Of a stretch of 64,000 nt of DNA, positions 40,403 through 50,100 are shown in pieces. Made by a program: the position numbers and the translations under genes. The DNA lies in contig OW568889.1 of the NCBI GenBank assembly GCA_938743325.2, forward strand, positions 124,001 through 188,000, in the 5' to 3' direction. Numbering within the stretch: the stretch's first letter is position 1; every line of letters starts with the position of its first letter. The DNA is from Pycnococcus provasolii (lineage: Eukaryota > Chlorophyta > Pseudoscourfieldiophyceae > Pseudoscourfieldiales > Pycnococcaceae). The notes beneath the pieces were generated by a model, which was not told the origin of the DNA, did no database searches, and saw only the letters and a list, made by a program, of their open reading frames with translations.

Positions 40403-41288
40403 CGCGTTGCTTGGGCGGTGTTTTATTCTTCTTTTTCTTCGGCGTCGTGCGTGAGAGCTCCGCACGCATGAGCTTGTCACCGCCTTCGAGCTTAAGGCTT
40501 AAGTCCGGCGAAGAAGAAGAGGCTTCCGGAGAGCAGACAACACGGCTCAAGTGAAGACTGACGAGGACGGAGGGAGGCTTATGAATGCATACAACGTGCT
40601 TACGTGTCTGACCACCTTAAGGTACACACCAGTTAAGAATGACCATGATTATGACGCGCCCATGATGACAAGTCACAGATTCCGACGGAATCAGTGGTCC
40701 GAGCGAGCGGTGAAAGACAAGTCTCGCGACCGTGCTTCAAGACGACGGCAGAGACACCTGGCCTGAGATGGCATAGACGCGCATACAGGCATACCGCATA
40801 CCGCATACTTTACGATGCGACCAATCACGAAGTTGTTGAAGGTGGTCAACTTCACAACTTCACTCCCATACAAGCCAAGCCGTCTAGACGTCTGTCTGTT
40901 GCCGCGAGCACGAGCACGAGGGACGACGGCGCTCCACCAGCTGATTGATGCACATGCGCATGCACACGAACACGAACGAACGATCATCGCGAGAAACGAG
41001 TGCATCCATGAGGTGCAACGTCGCTCGCTTCGCCATCAGGCAACTGACAGACGACATCAGGTCAGGCTCCTCATCATTTGTCCCGCACCCGCAAGTCTAC
41101 GTCATTGTGTGTCATTCACGTGTGTGTGTGTGTGTGTGCACGGACGCCCTTGTGTGTGTGTGTGTGTGTGTGTGTGTGCCGTTAACACACACCTTCAGGT
41201 CGGTCTCTCTCACACTTCACTTTCAGTAGTCGATCATCTTACTCCTACTTACTGTCTTTTATATTTAAGTAAAAAACGTTAGAGAGCG
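40403..41288. other. Intergenic region before the Sfi1-like gene; possible tiny minus-strand ORF
   Basis: About 890 bp. A minus-strand frame at 40368-40550 (SLKLEGGDKLMRAELSRTTP then KKKKNKT) has some coding character but only a non-ATG start at its head; possibly a last exon. The rest is promoter-like, with a (GT)n microsatellite at about 41119-41180 and TATATTTAAG near 41261. Confidence 0.4.
41119..41180. repeat. (GT)n microsatellite
   Basis: Two GT runs separated by CACGGACGCCCTT, about 110 bp upstream of the Sfi1-like start codon. Confidence 0.85.
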
Positions 41289-41750
41289 ATGGACTTCACG
41301 CGAAATGATACGCAAACTTCGTCATTTATCAACACCATGAGTCCAAGTGCACGCCTCTTACTGGAAAAACACCTCAAGCACGCAGCGGCTTCTTCCGAAG
41401 ACGCGCCGACGCCGACTACTGCTGCTACGCCAACGACGACCACGACACCTTCGCCTTTCTCCGCGTCCACCACAACAAATACACAACCTGCGGGACAACC
41501 TCCACCAAGAAGCTTGGCGTCAACAACGCACACAACCAAGCAACCGACGAGGACGATGACATCTACCACACCCATGTCGGCGAGTGGATCTTCGTTCTTG
41601 TCAACAAGCAGAGACGACGACGACGACGTCGAACGGGAAACGGATCAGAAGAATAGCAGCAGAACAACAGCCATGGCCTCTTCGTCGGTTGCAAAAGTGC
41701 GGCTTGTTGAAGACCACCAACCTACAGCTTATCATACAACGGCACCACCT

Positions 41751-41784
<34 letters not shown>

Positions 41785-44192
41785 GAACTGTGCCGCCGCT
41801 TCCGCCGCCGTCTTCGTCACCTTTGCCGCCCTCACTGGCGCCTGCGCCTTCACAGCACTCTCCCTCCGACGACTACCTACAACCAGCTCCATTTCCTCGT
41901 GGCGCGTCCATGACGACGTGGTCCAGCCCGAGCAGCTCAGGTGACACGGGCGACTTGGCCGCCTCGTTCGAATATGAACAAGACCATGACGACAGCCAAG
42001 GCCACGACTCGCTGATGCACGACACACCGTCAGAGGCGCATCAAGAGCAGGCGATCGCCACGCTCCTCGCGGACACTTCGATTCGTCAGCCTCCGTCAGC
42101 AGCTGTACGCAACGACAATGACGACGTGGGAGGTGCCAACCAAGATGACACCAACGCTGCCGCGGCACATCAACAACCTCAGCAATTCACGCCGTCTCCA
42201 CCGCCGCCAACCTCGATGTCACCTGCAAGGCCACCGCACGTTGCGGTGCCTGCCGCGCAAACGCCACACACGCCAAGCACCCCGCATTCTGCACAAATCT
42301 CACTCGAGCAGCTTTACGTCGTGGATGGGTTCACACCCACGCCATCGGCGCATGCTGCCGCTGCCGAGGCACCCCCGAGAGATCACACGCCCGCCGCTGT
42401 CGCGGGGCGTCATGCCATACACGGCTACGTGCGTGAGTGCGCGCGATCTGTTCTTAAGGGCACTGTCGAGAAGCAGAGAGTTGGCATGCCGCCACCGTCG
42501 CCAAACACCAACACGAAGTCACCGTGGAGGGGTCCACGCTACTTCATGTGCATCAGCAAGACGCAGACGAGCCCGCAGAACATGCTTGGCGCTGCAACAC
42601 CAAAGACGCCCACAAGCCCCGCGCGCTGGAGTGCGCGCGATGCACGCTCGCCAGGCTTGGCGTCATTGTCAGCGTACGGTGCGGTCTCCTCCCCGAATGG
42701 CGCCGAGGGTGTCGGAACATCCGCAGATGTCGCGCGTGCCATTCGACGCTTTGAGCGCGACATGCTCGCGACGAAGGGCGACCTTGCCGCGGAGCGCGCG
42801 CAGCACGATGAGCTGCGTTCGCAGATAAAGGGCATGCGTGAGGCACTTCCCGCGCAGCGTGCAGCCCTACTCGAGCGCATTGCTGCCGTGTACGGAAGCG
42901 CAACACGTGGTCGCATGAGATGCCGTGCGTGCTTCGCGGCGTGGCGACGACTTGCCGCCAGCGAAGCAGCCACCCATGCGATGGTGGCTGCCATGAGATC
43001 CTTGGATGGCGCTCTTGTTTCCAAAGCGCTAGCTCGTGACGTGCAAGCAGCCGATGCGATACAGGCGATTTACAACGCACTTGCGCCTCTCGCACGCCGC
43101 CTGCAGCCCATGGGTGCCTTTGTTGCATGGCGCCATGTCGTGGATACGAGCCGAGCTCTGCTCGAGCAGGCACCGGCCGGGCCAGCCTTTGCATTTCGAC
43201 TTCTGTCGAGATTCGAGCGCGTGGCTGCCCTTGCCGCCCGCTCTGACGCTCGACGACTGCGTGCAGCACTGCGAATATTCACTCGTCGCGCGCAGCAAAT
43301 AGGTGCCCGCCGCACGGCACTCGGGCAGGTTGCCGCATCGATCGCAAGAAGAAGACCCGGCAGCAAGCCACGCGTTATCTTCGCCGCGTGGCGACGCTAT
43401 GCATGTCCCAGGGCTGGTGCCGACCGTGCGGCAAAAAGTCGGCGTCGATTGCTGCTACTGCGCAGCATCCATCACTGGCGTCGCATCGCACTTGCCAGCG
43501 CTCGCGAGCACATCAACCTTGGTGGCATGCGAAAAGGACGCGAAAACGAGGTGAATGTGAACAGTGCATCAGACGTTTTGAACAAGCTCAGATTCTTTCA
43601 CGCGGAGGCGGCGCGAACACGTGGGAGCCTGGTTTCGTTAAAGCACGAGGCGACCGTTAAGATGGCGGCTCTCAAGGAAAAATGCAGACGGCGGCAGGAA
43701 GTTTGCCAAGGTTTAGCGAGCAACTATGAGAGGTTCAAGCAGAGATCGCGCGTGTTCCATGCCTGGCGACGCGAAACATGCTCTTTGCCGTCGGCTGCGG
43801 GAGGTGGTGGACGCGAATCTATGATGAGCATGCTGCGGCATGCATTCGCCCCTGCATCCATTTCCACGGGCGCCGCCACAGTCGTCGTGGCTGACGACGA
43901 CTTCGTGTCTGCGTCCGAAAAGCCCCGTTCTCCCATCGCAACGCCCAACGAGCTGCACCTGCTTGGCGACATTGGTATCCTACGGCAGCAGCTGCGGGCG
44001 GCGGCAGCAGAGAAAAAACGTGCGCGCACTTCCCCCGGACCTGATTTCGGAAAGCCACCGCCACGTTCCACGTCGAATCTGACCTCGTCACCCACGACAA
44101 GATCGACGAAGCCGTTGACACCGCGTGGCGTTGGTGCAAAGACAACTACTGGCTATGCGCATCTGCATCGCCATCGCGAGCGTGTTCAGTAA
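41289..44192 (+). CDS. Sfi1-like repeat protein, probable centrin-binding basal-body component
   Basis: 967 residues from ATG 41289. Residues 1-370 are Thr/Pro/Ser-rich low complexity; a polyThr run lies near 155-165. From about 480 the protein is helical and carries at least five Sfi1-type repeats: ACFAAWRRLAA, GAFVAWRHVV, VIFAAWRRYAC, SIHHWRRIAL and RVFHAWRRET, spaced irregularly 30-120 residues apart. Sfi1 repeats (consensus around FxxWR) bind centrin along a long helix at centrosomes and basal bodies. Repeat spacing is less regular than in yeast Sfi1 (about 33), so a divergent family member is likely. A coiled-coil segment (AEAARTRGSLVSLKHEATVK) follows. The 3' region carries copy 2 of a dispersed repeat. 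Confidence 0.68.
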
Positions 44193-44272
44193 TGAAGTGT
44201 ACTTTACTCTGTCCAGCGGTCGTCCATTCACACCATTCAGCCCATTAATCGGTGCCATTCACTGCGCGTTTT
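44185..44272 (+). repeat. Dispersed 3'UTR repeat, copy 2
   Basis: Starts within the last codons of the Sfi1-like gene (GTTCAGTAATGAAGT includes its TAA stop) and matches copy 1 at 40310-40402 through CATTCACTGCGCGTT, in the same orientation relative to transcription. Confidence 0.8.
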
Positions 44273-44444
44273 TGATCTATGTTACAAAACTTTACCTACA
44301 CGTACAACAGGGGTGCGATAGAAAGCACCTTTACGACAAAGCTTTCATCAATGCAATTCTTTGTAAATGAGTTGTATCAATCTATGTTACCTATACGTAC
44401 AAACAAAAATAAATATTCTTCTCTGCTGCGCACTCTTCCTGCGA

Positions 44445-47400
44445 CTACGACGTGACACGGAAATCCGCTGGAACGCTCTTCTGCTTCTTAATGGCTTCAT
44501 CGAAGATCAAGAGACTTTCGTCCGAAAGAGCCTCGGGATCATCATTTTCAGAAATCTTCCGCTGTTTAGGCGCCGGCTCTGCTATGCTCTCCCCGCGATG
44601 ACGCGCCACGGACATCGCGTGGAATCCCTCGCACGCCGCGCAGTGGGCAAGTCCAAGTGCGCCAGCCATCGAGTATGCAGCACGTGCTAGCGAAGGCTCA
44701 TTCAGCATGATCTCATGCTCGTACTCATCGCCTTGAGGTTGGTTGAGAATACACAGATAGTGCGACACCGCCTTGCACTGCTTCAGCTTCTCGTACATAC
44801 CCATGCTTTCTTGCAACTCGGTCGGGTACTTGTCGCAGAGCTCCCCGGAGATATAATCAACCAAGTCAGTCAGACCCGCTTGAATATCGTCGAGGTATTT
44901 ATCGCCTCCGCCTAGCAATACCGCCTTGACGAAATCCTGCAACCCTTTCACGCTTACTTTGCCCTGTAGGCTTTTACCCCCGGACTGAACCGCGCTGCCA
45001 CGTACCATGAGTAGGTAAGCGACGTGATGTCGCGCGTCTACGTCGACATAGTATTCATCACCAACAATAACAGCGTGGCGCTCCGTCTCGTCGCTACTTC
45101 GTATTGCCAGTTCGCGCCGAACACGCAACAGAGCGGTGGGCTCGTCACACAGAGCGAGCAGTGCAAGGAGCATTCCCACGCCGCGCACAGATAGCTCGCC
45201 GGATACGATGATGTTCGCCGCAGAATTTGTGTAGTCCATGTAGTGCCGCATTGACTTTCGCAGAATGCGGCGAGCTGATATCGTGGTTGCGTAGTATGTC
45301 GTTGCCTCGGGCAGTGGAAGGCCGGAGCGGAACTCGTCCACCTCGCGAGTGATGAGCTGCAGCTCCTTCCACAGGACATTGACCTGCTCCTGAGTCTCGA
45401 ATCGCACACGAAGGAACTTCTTGAATTGTGCGCGAACTCGGGTGCCTTTTGGGAGAAGTTCGAGGACTTCATGAGAATACGCCTCGGGCATCCTTTTCAT
45501 TGCCTTCACTCCCTGCTCAGCCTCAGTTATCATCTGAGCTAGAATTCCTGCGGCACATTGTGATCCGCAAAGTCGCAGAACGAGCGCACGGGTCGCGTCA
45601 CTGGCTACATTCTCGACAACTCGAGCGGCGTGTATGCTGCTGATTCGAGAGACCACGTCGACCATCATTGACAAGGTATACGGCATTTTCTCTTCAGAAA
45701 ACTCGGAATCGGGATCATCAGGGAGCGGCATCTTCACTCCGTAGGTCGTCATCGCCTCCATAGCCGCGCCAGCCGTCTTCTTGTCATCCATCAGGCTCAA
45801 ACAGCGAGTTATCGAGGCAGCGCCAGCATGACGAAACATGATCCCGAGGCGTATCGGGTCGTGAACCACGTCCAGAATAGACAGTCGGTCATTTGGGATG
45901 TAATTAATGACGCGAAAGCAAGCGTCAGGGTCAAGGTGCATCAGTATCCGAGACGCTTGATCCTTGTCAACGCAGAGGAGCACTTGCGCTTGGTTTGAAG
46001 GTCGCGCCAATGCCATGATCGCTCCACCAGAAACCGGCACGCTCATTTCGACGACAATCCTCCCCGCGGAGATCGGTTCCGGGCTCTCCAGCCAGCACAG
46101 ACCGCAGAGTAGTCGGCCAGCGACGATAGGAGGAGTGACGGCGAGGATTTGTGCGGCAACAGCTGGATCCAAGCATCTGAGGATCATGATTGCAATGTGC
46201 ATGAGATCCATGGAATCTTCTGCAATCCACTTCTTGAACACCTTCGCAGGCAGTGTCATGCTTGAGAATTCAGTCATCACCTCCGCCGCGTACTGCTGCC
46301 CAGTCCTTCGCAGAATCTCTGCCGCAGTGCGCGTGTTTGAGTGCTCCAACGTCGCTGCCGCCTGGGCTGGTAACATGCGCTTTTCAATCACTTCCGTTGC
46401 AAGTTGCGTGAGGCCGATATGGCCAATAGCTTCGTTCTCCGAGGCGAAGCTCCATCCGTGACGCAAGACCGCCGCTTCGAAGCAAGCGCCAAGGCGCTCT
46501 GGCGACACAGAATTAAGCATTGCAGCCCTCAATTCCTGCGGGAGATTGGCGATGATCGTGATGCACTGCATCTTTCCCTCCACCTCGTGCCATGCTCGAT
46601 CGAGCGAGTCTGAGGCAATGTGCAACGATGATAGTCCCTCAAGTGCCTTCAAGGCATCTTCTTCCTTCATTTGGCTCACAATCGACGCAGAGGCAGCCGG
46701 ATCGACCGAGTGAAGCAGGGCCGGGACAAGAGGATCCTTGTCGAGGCGAGAGAGGAGGGTCGTCGTGAATGAGCTCATATTTGTCACCAGAAGCGTGGTT
46801 CGCGCAATGTCCATCATGCTGCGACGAGCTGATGATCCAGATTCCTTTCCTGAATAGCCGGCTAAAAAGTCAGAGTGGTTCACGTTCGGAGTCATGGCGC
46901 ACAGTAGCGCACGGCCAGCTCGCCTTGGCTTCATGTGCCGAATCACCTTAATGGCATTATCGATACCCATGCATCGTAGCAGAAAACCCACATGAATTGG
47001 ATTTGTCATATGATCGAACAATCTCGCGACTGCGTCGGGAGCAAGGTTCTTCATGACACGCTCGACCCAATCCACAGTGCCCAAGTTATCTTTGTATTCG
47101 TCAGGCACAAGCGCAAGCATAGCATCAACCGTGGACGACTGCTTCGAAGCTCCAGAAATTAGCTGCTTCTGGAGCCCGAATCGAAGGTCGAAGAGGGGCA
47201 GGCGCGCAACGGCAGCAAATGCGGGGAATCTCTCGAGCAGCGCCGCGCGTTCCTCCTCCTCCAGTTCCATAATGGCTGCTGCAGACGACGGGTCGTGCCC
47301 ACCCTCCGCCGCAAGATAGCGCATGCGGTGGTCGTGCGACGCAACGGCAAAGAATGCGGATTTTGCACCGGAGGACGCACCTGACAGCCAGTTGTACATC

Positions 47401-49490
47401 AGGCCTCCGTCGACGCGCTTTGCGATGTTATGAATAGCATACGTGTCCAGCAGGCTCAGGACCTTCGCGCGGTGCAGTGGAGCCATGTCGCGAAGGAGCA
47501 TTTCTCTAAGCTCGTCCGTCACGCCAGCCACGCCCATACCGAGGATGTCGGCTCGCTCCGCATTCGTGAGGTGCCCGTATTCGGAAACAAGTCCTGAGCG
47601 TGCGTCCACAACAACCAGACTCGAGTCAAGCGCGCCGGCGGGAAGATCTTCGTATTCACGCACGTCGCGATAATAGCTCGTAACGCGCGTCTCAAGGTCA
47701 GTGCGAGTGTCACGCCGTCCGTGGACGTCGCCATCTGAATACGCGCGTGAGACGGCAAGCCGCATTGATTGCACAGCAGCACGCTCCGCCGCGTCCGTCG
47801 CCGCCGCAACGAAGTTGTCATTCGAAGATGGGCCGGCGCCCGGGTCGGGGCTGTCGCCGTCTCTCGTGTCGAAGGTGTTGTTCAGAAGATTCACGACGTT
47901 GCTCATGAAATATGGAGCACCACCAGACTCCTGCGCCTGCTTGGCCATTTTCCGCAGCATTTGAAAAATGACGTGCGTGGCTGCCTGCGCAGCTGCCTGC
48001 GCGGCTTCACGCGCCGCCTCAGATGCGAGTGCGGCAACGTAGTCCGCGCCGGCACCAGTCTCCGACGCCTTCTCTATTGTCTTCGTTCTGGTGAGATGCT
48101 GCTGCTCGTCGGCCACCTCGAGCACCGCCGCCGTTGTCTGGTGCGCTTGGTGAACACCCCCGAACGAGAACTCCCACGTCGCGCTGGGCCCCTCGATGTG
48201 GTTGCGAAGAGCGCGCGCTTCGACAGCCATGTACGTCTGCTCGACCCGCCGGTGCGCCTCAAGCTCACGCGACTTGTTCGCCTCCCGCCGGAGCACGACC
48301 ATCTCCTGCTTTGCAGTGTCGATCTCTCTCGCGCGTTTCGCGAGGCTTTCGATGACTCGTGCTGAGTGCGCGCGCTCGAGAGCGAGCGCCGCGTCCTCTG
48401 GCAGCATATCGTCCACACGTCGTCTCGGGCTCGCCTTTGCAATCACGACGGATGGAGTCGCAGATCTTCTTCCACCACCAGACTGTGTGATCGATAGCGC
48501 GCGCGACGACGCGCGCGACAGCGTCGACGGCACCGGCGAGCCCAGGTCAGAGCGCGGCGTGCTTCGTCCTGACCATCCTCCTCCCGCGGTTGGTGCGTCA
48601 AGTGTGTCGTTGTAGTTCGGTCGCCACGTGTTCGCACCGCCCGCCGGCCGTCTTGTGTTTGGCTCCGGCGCCGTTGACGGCCGCGCCGCTTCCCACTTCC
48701 AGTTTTTTCGTGCTTGTTGGGATGTTTCGAGTTCGTCGTACTTGTTCAAGGACGTCAGCGACGGTTCTTTCGCCATGTTCGTTCCTAGCACCCACGCTTG
48801 CTTCGCCGCGCCGTCCTGTTTATCGTCTTTGGTGTGAACGACTCGAAACGTCTTTCTTCGGCCGTGCACAGGCGTTGCGCCCTGTACCTTGAGTCGTTCT
48901 CTCGTCGTGATAACTTCCGGCCTGTTTGCAATTTCTGCGACGAGTTGTCCGTTCGTGAGCATGTTTGGGTTTGCGACGACTGATTTCTCCGGTTCGTCGT
49001 GCACTCCTGGAACGACGCGTCGCGCGAAGTGCGGCACGCCGTGGCTGTTAAGCGTCGCGAGAATGTCTCTATTCAGTGAGGAGGAGGACGAGGGCATGGG
49101 AGAGGCAGGAGCAGAAGCGTGCATTGCAAGGTTCAGGTTCAGATTATGGTTCGTTGGAGAGTCCACAGCGGCCGATGACCCCCAGTTGACTTTCTTCTTG
49201 GAACCCGCGTGAGGAGCTGCGTTCTTATTAACAACGTTGTTGTTGTTATGAGAGGCGACTTGAAAAGATGAAGAAGAAGAAGAAGAAGGCGCCGCGACGG
49301 AAGTGGTTCCCGCAGGCAAGGAAGAGAGCAGGTAAGCCCCTTCTGCCGACTTCTCTCGAGAAGAAGAATGAGCATGAGCGTAATTCTGAGAAGACGCAGC
49401 ACCATTATTCCCTGGATAAATGACCCCCCTGGCACTGGCACTGTGTGAGAACTCACTCACAGGAGCATGAGCGTGAGAGGAGGGCGCCAT
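44445..49490 (-). CDS. Very large alpha-solenoid protein with MgtE-N/FliG-like repeats (1,681 residues)
   Basis: Single frame from ATG 49490. Residues 1-330 are Ser/Asn/Pro-rich; 370-620 contains Ala-rich coiled coil. From about 680 the protein repeats a short helical theme of the type LxxxxPxxxAxILxxMxxxxAxxxL, for example LAPDAVARLFDHMTNPIHVG, VDPAASASIVSQMKEEDALK and LDPAVAAQILAVTPPIVAGR, resembling the MgtE N-terminal/FliG superhelix. No transmembrane segment, so not a magnesium channel. The C-terminal 250 residues include a distinct domain (ELSVRGVGMLLALLALCDEP, YYVDVDARHHVAYLLMVRG). Function unknown; scaffold is an inference. Related algal proteins may exist but I cannot name one. Confidence 0.75.
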   Translation of the reverse strand: MAPSSHAHAPVSEFSHSASARGVIYPGNNGAASSQNYAHAHSSSREKSAEGAYLLSSLPAGTTSVAAPSSSSSSSFQVASHNNNNVVNKNAAPHAGSKKKVNWGSSAAVDSPTNHNLNLNLAMHASAPASPMPSSSSSLNRDILATLNSHGVPHFARRVVPGVHDEPEKSVVANPNMLTNGQLVAEIANRPEVITTRERLKVQGATPVHGRRKTFRVVHTKDDKQDGAAKQAWVLGTNMAKEPSLTSLNKYDELETSQQARKNWKWEAARPSTAPEPNTRRPAGGANTWRPNYNDTLDAPTAGGGWSGRSTPRSDLGSPVPSTLSRASSRALSITQSGGGRRSATPSVVIAKASPRRRVDDMLPEDAALALERAHSARVIESLAKRAREIDTAKQEMVVLRREANKSRELEAHRRVEQTYMAVEARALRNHIEGPSATWEFSFGGVHQAHQTTAAVLEVADEQQHLTRTKTIEKASETGAGADYVAALASEAAREAAQAAAQAATHVIFQMLRKMAKQAQESGGAPYFMSNVVNLLNNTFDTRDGDSPDPGAGPSSNDNFVAAATDAAERAAVQSMRLAVSRAYSDGDVHGRRDTRTDLETRVTSYYRDVREYEDLPAGALDSSLVVVDARSGLVSEYGHLTNAERADILGMGVAGVTDELREMLLRDMAPLHRAKVLSLLDTYAIHNIAKRVDGGLMYNWLSGASSGAKSAFFAVASHDHRMRYLAAEGGHDPSSAAAIMELEEEERAALLERFPAFAAVARLPLFDLRFGLQKQLISGASKQSSTVDAMLALVPDEYKDNLGTVDWVERVMKNLAPDAVARLFDHMTNPIHVGFLLRCMGIDNAIKVIRHMKPRRAGRALLCAMTPNVNHSDFLAGYSGKESGSSARRSMMDIARTTLLVTNMSSFTTTLLSRLDKDPLVPALLHSVDPAASASIVSQMKEEDALKALEGLSSLHIASDSLDRAWHEVEGKMQCITIIANLPQELRAAMLNSVSPERLGACFEAAVLRHGWSFASENEAIGHIGLTQLATEVIEKRMLPAQAAATLEHSNTRTAAEILRRTGQQYAAEVMTEFSSMTLPAKVFKKWIAEDSMDLMHIAIMILRCLDPAVAAQILAVTPPIVAGRLLCGLCWLESPEPISAGRIVVEMSVPVSGGAIMALARPSNQAQVLLCVDKDQASRILMHLDPDACFRVINYIPNDRLSILDVVHDPIRLGIMFRHAGAASITRCLSLMDDKKTAGAAMEAMTTYGVKMPLPDDPDSEFSEEKMPYTLSMMVDVVSRISSIHAARVVENVASDATRALVLRLCGSQCAAGILAQMITEAEQGVKAMKRMPEAYSHEVLELLPKGTRVRAQFKKFLRVRFETQEQVNVLWKELQLITREVDEFRSGLPLPEATTYYATTISARRILRKSMRHYMDYTNSAANIIVSGELSVRGVGMLLALLALCDEPTALLRVRRELAIRSSDETERHAVIVGDEYYVDVDARHHVAYLLMVRGSAVQSGGKSLQGKVSVKGLQDFVKAVLLGGGDKYLDDIQAGLTDLVDYISGELCDKYPTELQESMGMYEKLKQCKAVSHYLCILNQPQGDEYEHEIMLNEPSLARAAYSMAGALGLAHCAACEGFHAMSVARHRGESIAEPAPKQRKISENDDPEALSDESLLIFDEAIKKQKSVPADFRVTS

Positions 49491-50100
49491 GAATAGCGAG
49501 TGGACTGAGCTCTCGAGGGAAGAATGAACAACGGCTTTGTTGGATTCCCGGAGAACGTTGACCGTTGCCAGAAGTTCCCACCAACCTCATGCATGCAGCA
49601 TGGCATGGGATGGGCAAATATATAAGCTTACCAACTAGTTGGTAATGGGCACTGATTGGCAACTCACGCACGCACTCATCACGGGATCATCGGGAGGGTT
49701 GACTCTCTCGAGAGTCTGCAGAGGACGGATGGTAAAATTAGAGGTAATTGGCAGATGAGAACTAACCTTAATTGGCATGTGATGATGACCGTTGTACCCC
49801 TCTCGTTGTACCACACTCGATGTACCACACTCGTTGTACCACACTCGTTGTACCTACCACTCTCGTTGTACCACACTCGTTGTACCACACTCGTTGTACC
49901 ACACTCGTTGTACCCCTCTCGTTGTACCCCTCTCGTTGTACCACGCATGACATGCCAATGGCCATGATCGTCACGACGAGCGCGCAACACACATGGACAT
50001 GTATGGAGATGTAAAGTTGTACCAATCATCTCGAAGCAAGTCTTCAGCATGCGCGAGACCTGTTGGCCAAAAAAGCAGTTGATTGGGGATACCCCGTTGA
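49491..50100. other. Divergent promoter region between the alpha-solenoid gene and the glycosyltransferase gene
   Basis: 610 bp with short inverted motifs (ACCAACTAGTTGGT near 49631) and a minisatellite (49790-49944). No coding frame: the 60-140 codon frames across it are repeat-encoded. Confidence 0.5.
49790..49944. repeat. 14-bp minisatellite (GTTGTACCACACTC)n
   Basis: About eleven copies, with two variant forms: CACACTC and CCCTCTC after GTTGTAC. The blocks are internally homogenised, suggesting recent slippage. Located 155-310 bp upstream of the plus-strand ATG at 50101. Confidence 0.9.

Noticed and set aside
44445-49490. MgtE magnesium transporter
   Set aside because: Repeats resemble the MgtE N-terminal helical domain, but there are no CBS domains and no membrane segments.
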